In this document: piece after piece, positions 30,568 to 38,288 of the stretch
Layout of the letters: each line of letters starts with the position of its first letter
How positions within the stretch are numbered: position 1 is the stretch's first letter
Origin: Streptomyces sp. DSM 110735
GTDB taxonomy: Bacteria > Actinomycetota > Actinomycetes > Streptomycetales > Streptomycetaceae
Direction: 5' to 3'
DNA: 64,000 nucleotides
Assembly: GCF_016482685.1 (NCBI RefSeq)
Contig: NZ_JACYHF010000001.1
Span: forward strand, 372,001-436,000
Position numbers and translations under genes: made by a program
Notes under the pieces: model-generated
Database searches by the model: none
Seen by the model: the letters and a program-made list of their open reading frames with translations, nothing else
What the model was told of the DNA's origin: nothing

Positions 30568-32934
30568 TCAACGGTCCACTCTCTCACCCGTGCCGGACGG
30601 GTCGGCGCTTTCCGGTGCGGTGTCCGGTGAAGGGTCACTCGGCTGGTCCGGCGCGTCCGCCCCGGCGGGGGAGGCGGACTCCGCCGCAGGACTGTCCTCG
30701 GGGGTGCCGGGCTGCTCGGGCGCGTCGTCGGCGCCGTCCTCGGCCGTGCCCTCCTGCTCGGCCCGGCGGGCCGCCGCGCGCTTGCGCTGGGTGTACATCC
30801 GGAACCCGGCGAGCACCAGCAGGAGCACACCGCCGCCGATGACCAGCATCACGGTAGGCGTGACCTCGGTGACCTTCACGTCGAAGGTGACGGGGTCGCC
30901 GTACTCCTGGCCGTCCTCGGTGTAGAGCTGCGCGATGACACCGACGCGGCCGTTGGCGTTGGCCGAGGTGGTGAACTTGACGGACTGGCTGTGGCCACCG
31001 GAGACGTCGACGCGCTGCTCGTAGTACGCCTTGCCGCCGATCTTCAGGCGGGTCGGCATGGTCGAGGTGAGCCGCAGATACAGGTGACCGACGGGCTGGA
31101 CGAGGTTGTTCTGCACGGTGACCGGGATGGTCGCGCTGCGCCCGGAGAGCTTGGTCTCCGACTTGTCGATCAGCTTGACCTGTTCCGCGAGGTCGTCGAG
31201 CCAGCCTTCCACGCCGCCGCGGAAGCTGTCCCCGTCCGCGCGGTGGCCCCGCCACGACGTGGACATCCCGCGGTCTATGGCCAGCCCGAACGGCGTGACC
31301 ACGCGGGACTGGTCCGAGAGGATCACCTGGAAGTTGTCCAGCTTGTCCTGCGTGCGCGCGATCTGCTCGAAGGCCGACTTCGGCAGCTCCTGCCTGCGCA
31401 GCGAGGAGGGGTAGGCGGAGGTGGAGGGGATGCGCGTGGTGGCGTTCGGGTCGGGCTTGACCTTGGCCGCCGCGCTCAGACCCTGGGCCTCGGACCAGGT
31501 GCCGCTCTGGAGCGCCGTCAGCGCCGTCGCCATGGCCTGGGCCTGGCTCGCGGTGGGCGTCCGCTGCGGAGCCACCACGATGCTGCGCTGCTTGTCCGTC
31601 TGCGCGTTCACCTCAAGGCTCTGGGCCAGGAACTCCTGCACGGCGAGCGTGGAGGAGTCCGCCCTGGTCAGATCGCCTTCGAAGGCAGTGGACAGCCGGG
31701 CGTCGGCGACCACCGCGGTGGTGCCGCCGCCGACCGGGCGGGCGGCGGACGGCGTGTAGGACAGCCCCGAGTTCTCCCGGAGGCTGTCACTGCGGGCGAT
31801 CACCCGGTCCGCGCCGGCGGAGGTGGCGACCTTCATGATCGACGGGTCCACGGCGCCCTCGACGGGCCAGGCGAACTCGGTGCTCGGCGTGACATGGAGC
31901 ACGGTCTTCACGGTCGTGGCGGCGACGTCGGTCGCGTCCTTGAGGTGGCTGAGCGAGCCGGTGACGCTGGTGCCGGTGTGGGCGAGCGAGGCCAGGTCCG
32001 GGTCACCGAAGGGCAGCGCCACGACCTCCTCGCCCGTGACGGCCTTCTGGAGGTCGGCCAGCCACTGCCGGGCGATCTGCTGGTGCTCGCGGGGGCCGGG
32101 CGTGGTGGTGTCGCCGGGCGCGGCGATCCGGTAGCCCTTCGCCATCGCCTCCACGGAGGCCAGCAGGTCGGGGTCGATCACCCAGGTGATGTCGAGGTCC
32201 TTGCCCAGCTCCACCATCTGCGCGAGACGGCCGCCGGGCGCGATCTCCTTGGCCAGCTCGTCGTCGCGGAACACCGGCGTCTGCGACTCGCCCGCACCAG
32301 TGCGCGCGGTCATGCGGACGGAGGAGATCAGCGGCCACAGGAACGTGGTCTTGGTGGTGGAGTCGGCGTCCGAGGGCTGCCAGGGCAGGAAGGTCCGCTC
32401 GACACCGAGCACCTGGTCCCAGGGCCGCGCCGAGGTCTGGCCGGACACGGCGACCCCGAACGTGTAGACGCCGTCGCCCTTGAGGTCGAGCTTGTCCACC
32501 GGGACGGAGATGCTGAAGTGCTCGGCGATCCCGGGGATGAGCTTGGGGAACTTCTCCGTGTACTTGCCGCCGACCTCGGTCCCGGTGCCGCCCTGTAGGG
32601 AGTGCGGATGCCGGGCGATCGCCTCGACCGCCGAGCGCGTGTTCAGCAGTGGGCCCAGCCGCACGCCGACGTGGGCGCCGGTCACGGTCTGCTTGCCGTT
32701 GTTCGTGACGGTGCCGGAGACGGTCACCGTGTCGCCGTCCGTCGGCGCGCTGGGGCTGAGCGAGTCCAGCGCGACGGAGACCGAGTCCGACGACGCGGCC
32801 TGCGCGGGCGACGCGGCGGAGAACTGGAGCAGCCCGGCCACCAGCGGCGCGCCCGCGAGCAGCGCCCCGGTGCGCCGCAGCCACCGGCGGGCAGGTGAGG
32901 CACTGGTCCCCTGGAAGTCTGCCGCCTCGGCCAC
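30568..32934 (-). CDS. DUF6049-family secreted/membrane protein
   Basis: A 788-residue protein with a signal peptide (RRWLRRTGALLAGAPLVAGLLQF...AQA, cleavage near residue 47). A large extracellular part contains CARDB/Ig-like strands near the N-terminus (DTVTVSGTVTNNGKQTV) and again before the membrane (IPVTVQNNLVQPVGHLYLRL). One C-terminal membrane helix (~VTPTVMLVIGGGVLLLVLAGF) and an acidic cytosolic tail follow. It is conserved beside mviN in actinobacteria, including mycobacteria. The function is unknown; context points to cell-envelope assembly. The start is GTG 32934. Confidence 0.85.
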   Translation of the reverse strand: MAEAADFQGTSASPARRWLRRTGALLAGAPLVAGLLQFSAASPAQAASSDSVSVALDSLSPSAPTDGDTVTVSGTVTNNGKQTVTGAHVGVRLGPLLNTRSAVEAIARHPHSLQGGTGTEVGGKYTEKFPKLIPGIAEHFSISVPVDKLDLKGDGVYTFGVAVSGQTSARPWDQVLGVERTFLPWQPSDADSTTKTTFLWPLISSVRMTARTGAGESQTPVFRDDELAKEIAPGGRLAQMVELGKDLDITWVIDPDLLASVEAMAKGYRIAAPGDTTTPGPREHQQIARQWLADLQKAVTGEEVVALPFGDPDLASLAHTGTSVTGSLSHLKDATDVAATTVKTVLHVTPSTEFAWPVEGAVDPSIMKVATSAGADRVIARSDSLRENSGLSYTPSAARPVGGGTTAVVADARLSTAFEGDLTRADSSTLAVQEFLAQSLEVNAQTDKQRSIVVAPQRTPTASQAQAMATALTALQSGTWSEAQGLSAAAKVKPDPNATTRIPSTSAYPSSLRRQELPKSAFEQIARTQDKLDNFQVILSDQSRVVTPFGLAIDRGMSTSWRGHRADGDSFRGGVEGWLDDLAEQVKLIDKSETKLSGRSATIPVTVQNNLVQPVGHLYLRLTSTMPTRLKIGGKAYYEQRVDVSGGHSQSVKFTTSANANGRVGVIAQLYTEDGQEYGDPVTFDVKVTEVTPTVMLVIGGGVLLLVLAGFRMYTQRKRAAARRAEQEGTAEDGADDAPEQPGTPEDSPAAESASPAGADAPDQPSDPSPDTAPESADPSGTGERVDR

Positions 32935-33196
32935 GTGCTAACCCGTCTCTCGTCGTCAGTGGTCGTCGGAATGTGCGTCCCCGCATGGTAACGATGACCG
33001 CTGAGGGGAAGTGCCGCGGACCGCTCCCCAAGATCGGGTACGGCGATGGCCTGTCCCCTATATCCACTATCGGGCGCAGCAGTGGCGTACGCCGCAAGAA
33101 CTGCTCCTTGTGCGGGTATGCCGGAGGACGCCGCCGACGGCTGCCGCCGGTTAAGGAGGCGCGGCCGGTCGGCCGGGCCACGTACCCTTTTCTGTT

Positions 33197-34663
33197 GTGC
33201 CGAACCCCAACGAAGACACTCCCGCTGCCCTGAGCCAGGTGCAGCAGCGCGCGGTGAGCGAGCTGCTGCGGGTGGCTCCCGTCGCCGACGACCTGGCCCG
33301 CCGTTTCAAGGAGGCCGGGTTCTCGCTCGCCCTGGTGGGCGGCTCGGTCCGTGACGCGCTGCTCGGCCGGCTCGGGAACGACCTGGACTTCACCACCGAC
33401 GCGCGCCCCGAGGACGTCCTGCGGATCGTCCGGCCCTGGGCGGACGCCGTATGGGAGGTCGGGATCGCGTTCGGCACGGTCGGCGCGCAGAAGGACGCCC
33501 GCGTCGGCGACACCGACCGGCGCTTCCAGATCGAGATCACCACCTACCGGTCGGAGGCGTACGACCGCACCTCGCGCAAGCCCGAGGTGTCGTACGGCGA
33601 CTCCATCGAGGAGGACCTGGTCCGCCGCGACTTCACGGTGAACGCGATGGCCGTCGCGCTGCCGGAGAAGGAGTTCATCGACCCGCACGGCGGTCTGGAG
33701 GACCTCGCGGCCCGTGTGCTGCGCACTCCTGGCACTCCCGAGGAATCCTTCTCGGACGACCCGCTGCGCATGATGCGGGCGGCCAGGTTCGCCGCGCAGT
33801 TGGACTTCGAGGTGGACCCCGGCGTGGTCACCGCGATGACGGAGATGGCCGGACGCATCGAGATCGTCTCGGCCGAGCGCGTCCGGGACGAGCTGAACAA
33901 GCTGATCCTCTCGGCCCACCCGCGCAAGGGTCTGACCCTCCTGGTCGACACGGGCCTCGCCGAGTACGTCCTGCCCGAGCTTCCAGCGCTGCGCCTGGAG
34001 CGTGACGAGCACCACCGGCACAAGGACGTCTACGACCACACGCTGATCGTGCTGGAGCAGGCGATCGCGCTGGAGGAGAACGGCCCCGACCTCACGCTGC
34101 GGCTGGCCGCCCTGCTGCACGACATCGGCAAGCCGCGCACGCGCCGCTTCGAGAAGGACGGCCGGGTCTCCTTCCACCACCACGAGGTGGTCGGCGCGAA
34201 GATGACCAAGAAGCGCATGACGGCCCTGAAGTACTCGAACGAGCTGGTCAAGGACGTCTCGCAGCTCGTCGAGCTGCACCTGCGCTTCCACGGCTACGGC
34301 ACCGGCGAGTGGACGGACTCGGCCGTGCGCCGCTACGTCCGTGACGCGGGCCCGCTGCTGGAGCGTCTGCACAAGCTGACCCGTTCCGACTGCACCACGC
34401 GGAACAAGCGCCGGGCTGCTGCGCTGTCCCGGGCCTACGACGGCCTGGAGGAGCGCATCGCCCAGCTTCAGGAGCAGGAGGAGCTGGACGCGATCCGCCC
34501 GGATCTCGACGGCAACCAGATCATGGAGATCCTGGGCGTCGGACCTGGTCCCGTCATCGGTCAGGCGTACAAGTTCCTGCTGGAGCTGCGGCTGGAGAAC
34601 GGCCCGATGGAGCACGAGGCGGCGGTGGCGTCCCTCAAGGAGTGGTGGGCCGGCCAGAACTGA
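33197..34663 (+). CDS. cca: CCA tRNA nucleotidyltransferase
   Basis: A 488-residue enzyme that adds or repairs the 3' CCA of tRNAs. This matters here because the tRNA-Ile gene in this window does not encode CCA. The nucleotidyltransferase head shows GGSVRDALLGR and DLDFTTDA, and RRDFTVNAMA is the family RNA-binding signature. An HD domain follows (LAALLHDIGKPRTR...FHHHEVVGA). The start is GTG 33197, with no Shine-Dalgarno; TACCCT at 33183-33188 could be a -10 giving a leaderless transcript. It is divergent from the DUF6049-murJ operon. Confidence 0.95.
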   Translation: MPNPNEDTPAALSQVQQRAVSELLRVAPVADDLARRFKEAGFSLALVGGSVRDALLGRLGNDLDFTTDARPEDVLRIVRPWADAVWEVGIAFGTVGAQKDARVGDTDRRFQIEITTYRSEAYDRTSRKPEVSYGDSIEEDLVRRDFTVNAMAVALPEKEFIDPHGGLEDLAARVLRTPGTPEESFSDDPLRMMRAARFAAQLDFEVDPGVVTAMTEMAGRIEIVSAERVRDELNKLILSAHPRKGLTLLVDTGLAEYVLPELPALRLERDEHHRHKDVYDHTLIVLEQAIALEENGPDLTLRLAALLHDIGKPRTRRFEKDGRVSFHHHEVVGAKMTKKRMTALKYSNELVKDVSQLVELHLRFHGYGTGEWTDSAVRRYVRDAGPLLERLHKLTRSDCTTRNKRRAAALSRAYDGLEERIAQLQEQEELDAIRPDLDGNQIMEILGVGPGPVIGQAYKFLLELRLENGPMEHEAAVASLKEWWAGQN

Positions 34664-34681
34664 GGTCGGTCGAGCGTCCCT

Positions 34682-34695
34682 GTTTCACGTGAAAC
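34682..34695. other. parS: parS site 6
   Basis: GTTTCACGTGAAAC between the convergent cca and MFS genes, 42 bp from parS site 7 (start to start). Confidence 0.95.
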
Positions 34696-34707
34696 GCGGA
34701 CCAGGGT

Positions 34708-36018
34708 TCAGCGCAGGGGCGGTGTTTCACGTGAAACACCGCCCTTTGCGTTGTCCGGGCGCCAGGGAACGCGGTACATCGACACGGCGACGGCGCCGTA
34801 GAGGCAGGCGACGAGGACCACCAGCTCCGGTGAGCGTCCGTCCGCCGGGAGGATCAGGGCGGTGACCGCGGCGGCCCCGACGAAGGCGATGTTGAAGAGG
34901 ACGTCGTAGACGGAGAAGACCCGCCCCCGGAAGCCGTCCTCGATGGACTCCTGCACGATCGTGTCCGTGGCGATCTTGGCGCCCTGAGTGGTCAGACCCA
35001 GCACGAAGGCCGCGATCATCAGCGGGACGGCGGCGAAGGGAAGCCCGAGGGACGGCTCCAGCACTGCCGCCGCGCCTGCGCACACCGCGATCCAGCGCCC
35101 CGGGCCGAGCCGCCCCGCCGCCCATGGAGTGATCACCGCCGCCGCGAAGAAGCCCCCGCCCGACAGCGCGAGCGCCAGTCCGAGTAGGCCGAGACCTTCC
35201 CGTGGGGTCGTGGTGAGGCCGTACCGGCACAGCATGAGCAGCAGGACGAGCAGCGCGCCGTAGCAGAAGCGGATCAGGGTCATCGAGGTGAGCGCCCACG
35301 CCGCGGCACGGCGCTCGGGGGCGGAGAGATACCGGACGGCGGCGGTCAGATCGCGTGCGGCGTCCACGAGCGCGGCACGCAGGCGGGGGTGGGCCGGTGC
35401 GCGGTCGGGTCCGAGCCGGTCGGGCGGCAGGCTCAGGGCGGTGAGGCCCGCGCACAGATAGAGGACCGCGCCCGCCAGCACCACGGTGGCGTCCGAGTCC
35501 GGGCCCGCCACGCGGATGACGAAGGCGAGACCGCCGCCCGCGGTCGCGGCGAGTGTCCCGGCGGTCGGGGAGAGCGAGTTGGCCAGCACCAGACGATCCG
35601 CGTCCACCACGCGCGGCAGTGCTGCGGACAGCCCCGCGAGGACGAACCGGTTGACTGCCGTCACGCACAGCGCGGAGGCGTAGAAGAGCCACCTGGGCGC
35701 CTGAGTGACCATCAGCAGCGCGGTGGCGGCGGCCAGCAGGGCGCGCAACGCGTTGCCGTACACGAACACCTGCCGTCGCCGCCAGCGGTCCAGCAGGACC
35801 CCCGCGAAGGGGCCGACCAGGGAGTACGGAAGGAGCAGCACCGCCATCGCCGAGGCGATCGCCGCGGCCGAGGTCTGCCGCTCGGGGGAGAAGACGACGT
35901 AGGCGGCGAGGGCCACCTGATAGACCCCGTCGGCGCCCTGGGAGAGCAGGCGGACACCGAGCAGGCGCCGGAAGTCCCGGACCCGCAGCAACCGGTGCAG
36001 GTCCTGGGCGACGGGCAT
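34708..36018 (-). CDS. MFS transporter
   Basis: A 436-residue permease with 12 predicted membrane segments. The N-terminal cytosolic piece (LHRLLRVRDFRRLLGVRLLSQGADGV) and the 2-3 loop (FAGVLLDRWRRRQVFVYGN) fit MFS_3-type exporters. The C-terminus ends GGVSRETPPLR, where VSRET is encoded by parS site 7. The start could be ATG 36018 or GTG 36033; 36018 is chosen because GAGG lies 10 bases upstream. The substrate is unknown. It converges on cca. Confidence 0.85.
   Translation of the reverse strand: MPVAQDLHRLLRVRDFRRLLGVRLLSQGADGVYQVALAAYVVFSPERQTSAAAIASAMAVLLLPYSLVGPFAGVLLDRWRRRQVFVYGNALRALLAAATALLMVTQAPRWLFYASALCVTAVNRFVLAGLSAALPRVVDADRLVLANSLSPTAGTLAATAGGGLAFVIRVAGPDSDATVVLAGAVLYLCAGLTALSLPPDRLGPDRAPAHPRLRAALVDAARDLTAAVRYLSAPERRAAAWALTSMTLIRFCYGALLVLLLMLCRYGLTTTPREGLGLLGLALALSGGGFFAAAVITPWAAGRLGPGRWIAVCAGAAAVLEPSLGLPFAAVPLMIAAFVLGLTTQGAKIATDTIVQESIEDGFRGRVFSVYDVLFNIAFVGAAAVTALILPADGRSPELVVLVACLYGAVAVSMYRVPWRPDNAKGGVSRETPPLR
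34717..34744. terminator. 28-bp perfect palindrome built on parS
   Basis: parS site 7 is extended by seven complementary bases on each side (GGGCGGT/ACCGCCC), followed by TTTG on the plus strand. It could fold as a hairpin terminating cca. It also overlaps the last codons of the MFS gene. Confidence 0.5.
34724..34737. other. parS: parS site 7, inside the MFS gene
   Basis: GTTTCACGTGAAAC at the 3' end of the MFS coding sequence, read as VSRET. Confidence 0.95.
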
Positions 36019-36037
36019 GGGAGACAGCCTCACACAT

Positions 36038-36076
36038 GCGGAAGGTCCCCGGGAGACGACCCCGGGGACCTTCCGC
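36038..36076 (-). terminator. Terminator after ino1
   Basis: A perfect 16-bp stem (GCGGAAGGTCCCCGGG at 36038-36053 against 36061-36076) with a 7-nt loop, 38 bp beyond the ino1 stop. Confidence 0.75.
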
Positions 36077-36113
36077 GCCCTGGCAGGAGCTTTCGCGTGC
36101 GAGCGGTACGGCT

Positions 36114-37196
36114 TTAGCGCTCGACGTCGCCGCGGATGAACTTCTCGACGTTCTCGCGGGCCTCGTCGTCGAAGTACTGGACCGGCGGGGACTTCATGAA
36201 GTACGAGGACGCGGAGAGGATCGGGCCGCCGATGCCGCGGTCCTTGGCGATCTTCGCGGCGCGCAGGGCGTCGATGATGACGCCGGCCGAGTTCGGGGAG
36301 TCCCAGACCTCGAGCTTGTACTCCAGGTTCAGCGGGACGTCACCGAAGGCGCGGCCCTCGAGGCGGACGTAGGCCCACTTACGGTCGTCCAGCCAGGCCA
36401 CGTAGTCGGACGGGCCGATGTGGACGTTCTTCTCGCCGAGGTCCCGGTCGGGGATCTGGGAGGTGACGGCCTGCGTCTTGGAGATCTTCTTGGACTCCAG
36501 GCGCTCGCGCTCGAGCATGTTCTTGAAGTCCATGTTGCCGCCGACGTTGAGCTGCATCGTGCGGTCCAGGATCACACCGCGGTCCTCGAACAGCTTCGCC
36601 ATGACGCGGTGCGTGATGGTGGCGCCGACCTGGGACTTGATGTCGTCACCGACGATCGGGACGCCCGCCTCGGTGAACTTGTCCGCCCACTCCTTGGTGC
36701 CCGCGATGAAGACAGGGAGGGCGTTGACGAAGGCGACCTTGGCGTCGATGGCGCACTGGGCGTAGAACTTCGCGGCGTCCTCGGAGCCCACCGGCAGGTA
36801 GCAGACCAGAACGTCGACCTGCTTGTCCTTCAGGACCTGGACGACGTCGACCGGCTCGGCGTCCGACTCCTCGATGGTCTCGCGGTAGTACTTGCCGAGG
36901 CCGTCGAGGGTGTGGCCGCGCTGGACGGTGACACCGGTGGTGGGCACGTCGCAGATCTTGATGGTGTTGTTCTCGGAGGCGCCGATGGCGTCCGACAGGT
37001 CGAGGCCGACCTTCTTGGCGTCGACGTCGAACGCGGCGACGAACTCGATGTCCCGCACGTGGTAGTCACCGAACTGCACGTGCATCAGGCCGGGGACCTT
37101 GGCCGCCGGGTCGGCGTCCTTGTAGTACTCGACGCCCTGCACCAGCGACGCGGCGCAGTTGCCCACGCCGACGACGGCTACGCGAACCGAACCCAT
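36114..37196 (-). CDS. ino1: Inositol-3-phosphate synthase, actinobacterial type
   Basis: A 360-residue NAD-dependent enzyme converting glucose 6-phosphate to 1L-myo-inositol 1-phosphate, the entry to phosphatidylinositol and mycothiol. The Rossmann motif is [16 protein letters not shown]. Family blocks include [44 protein letters not shown] and the catalytic-core [13 protein letters not shown]. The start ATG 37196 begins the Rossmann strand; the frame is open upstream without homology. It follows the PadR gene by 44 bp on the same strand, so it may be PadR-controlled. Confidence 0.93.
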   Translation of the reverse strand: MGSVRVAVVGVGNCAASLVQGVEYYKDADPAAKVPGLMHVQFGDYHVRDIEFVAAFDVDAKKVGLDLSDAIGASENNTIKICDVPTTGVTVQRGHTLDGLGKYYRETIEESDAEPVDVVQVLKDKQVDVLVCYLPVGSEDAAKFYAQCAIDAKVAFVNALPVFIAGTKEWADKFTEAGVPIVGDDIKSQVGATITHRVMAKLFEDRGVILDRTMQLNVGGNMDFKNMLERERLESKKISKTQAVTSQIPDRDLGEKNVHIGPSDYVAWLDDRKWAYVRLEGRAFGDVPLNLEYKLEVWDSPNSAGVIIDALRAAKIAKDRGIGGPILSASSYFMKSPPVQYFDDEARENVEKFIRGDVER

Positions 37197-37240
37197 TCCG
37201 GTTGCTCCCTGTGTGTACGAGTGAGGCCCTGAGTGGGCCG

Positions 37241-37924
37241 TCACGTGGCGGTGTCGCCGGGCGTATCCGTCCCCGGGAGGTCCCTGGGACGGGGCAGGCC
37301 GCCCGCCGATCCAGATGTGGTGTCCTGCTGAGCGGACTCCCCGGACTCCGACCCCTTCAGGTCGCGCCCGGCCCGCTCGCTTTCGATGAGCTCGTTCAGC
37401 CAGCGCACCTCGCGCTCCACGGACTCCATCCCGTGGCGCTGGAGCTCAAGCGTGTAGTCGTCGAGCCGCTCCCGCGTGCGTGCCAGGGAGGAGCGCATCT
37501 TCTCCAGACGCTCCTCCAGGCGGCTGCGCCGGCCCTCCAGCACACGCATCCGCACATCGCGTGAGGTCTGCCCGAAGAAGGCGAACCGCGCGGCGAAGTG
37601 CTCGTCCTCGTACGCGTCCGGCCCGGTCTGCGAGAGCAACTCCTCGAAGTGCTCCTTACCTTCGGCCGTCAGCCGGTAGACGATCTTGGCGCGGCGCCCG
37701 GTGAGGGGGGCCGCCAGAGCGTCTTCGCGGGTGTTGCCCGGTTCCTCGATCAACCAGCCGTTTACGACCAGCGTCTTGAGGCAGGGGTACAGCGTTCCGT
37801 AGCTGAAGGCACGGAACACACCCAGGGATGTATTGAGTCGTTTGCGCAGTTCGTAGCCGTGCATCGGAGACTCGCGCAACAGCCCGAGTACGGCGAACTC
37901 AAGGATGCCGGAACGCCGGTTCAT
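37241..37924 (-). CDS. PadR-family transcriptional regulator
   Basis: A 227-residue repressor. The N-terminal winged helix has the PadR signature [25 protein letters not shown] and [20 protein letters not shown] coiled-coil Vir_C_2-like C-terminal domain (~residues 110-190, rich in Arg, Glu and Leu) mediates dimerisation, then a disordered tail. The start ATG 37924 follows an AGGAGGCG site. A perfect 21-bp palindrome at 37965-37985, 40 bp upstream, is a likely self-operator. Its downstream neighbour is ino1 and the divergent neighbour is a class A PBP gene. Confidence 0.9.
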   Translation of the reverse strand: MNRRSGILEFAVLGLLRESPMHGYELRKRLNTSLGVFRAFSYGTLYPCLKTLVVNGWLIEEPGNTREDALAAPLTGRRAKIVYRLTAEGKEHFEELLSQTGPDAYEDEHFAARFAFFGQTSRDVRMRVLEGRRSRLEERLEKMRSSLARTRERLDDYTLELQRHGMESVEREVRWLNELIESERAGRDLKGSESGESAQQDTTSGSAGGLPRPRDLPGTDTPGDTAT

Positions 37925-37964
37925 GATCGCCTCCTCTCCGCACACAGCGTCTTTATCGCGCACT

Positions 37965-37985
37965 GATGTATCGACTCGATACATC
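37965..37985. promoter_or_regulatory. Probable PadR operator
   Basis: GATGTATCGA-C-TCGATACATC, perfect 10-bp arms around one base, with the ATGT...ACAT outer bases common in PadR sites. It lies in the divergent padR-PBP intergenic region. Confidence 0.7.
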
Positions 37986-38140
37986 CCGACGATAGAACGG
38001 CCTCCGGTGTGCGACAAGAGGGCAGATGGTGAACGGGATCACATCACTGATTCGTACGCGGCAAGTTGCCTGATTTGGGGTGAACTTCGGGGCTGGGAAG
38101 GTTTTGGCGGTGCGTAGTCTGTGCGCCATGCACACCACCG

Positions 38141-38167
38141 GGAACCAAGGGGCGCTTGGGGGGCGTC
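38141..38167 (+). promoter_or_regulatory. Possible ECF (SigE-like) promoter of the PBP gene
   Basis: GGAAC (38141-38145), 18 bp, CGTC (38164-38167), then GT. It resembles promoters of cell-envelope-stress sigma factors and lies ~120 bp upstream of a penicillin-binding protein gene. The rest of the 364-bp gap holds the PadR operator and no gene. Confidence 0.35.
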
Positions 38168-38288
38168 GTGGTCCCCGGTGCAGTACGGGTGAATGCAGCA
38201 ACGACCGCATCCGTACTTCGGGGGGACCGGAAACCAGCCGCTGTTTCCAGGCGCGCACGGGTGCGCCTGCCCGAGGAGTAATCGTTCG

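Noticed and set aside
26658..30842. Very long plus-strand open frame opposite the pseudokinase-murJ genes
   Set aside because: It is a product of GC-rich third codon positions. The translation is Arg/Gly/Val/Asp-rich with no domain, and the minus strand carries recognised proteins over the same bases.
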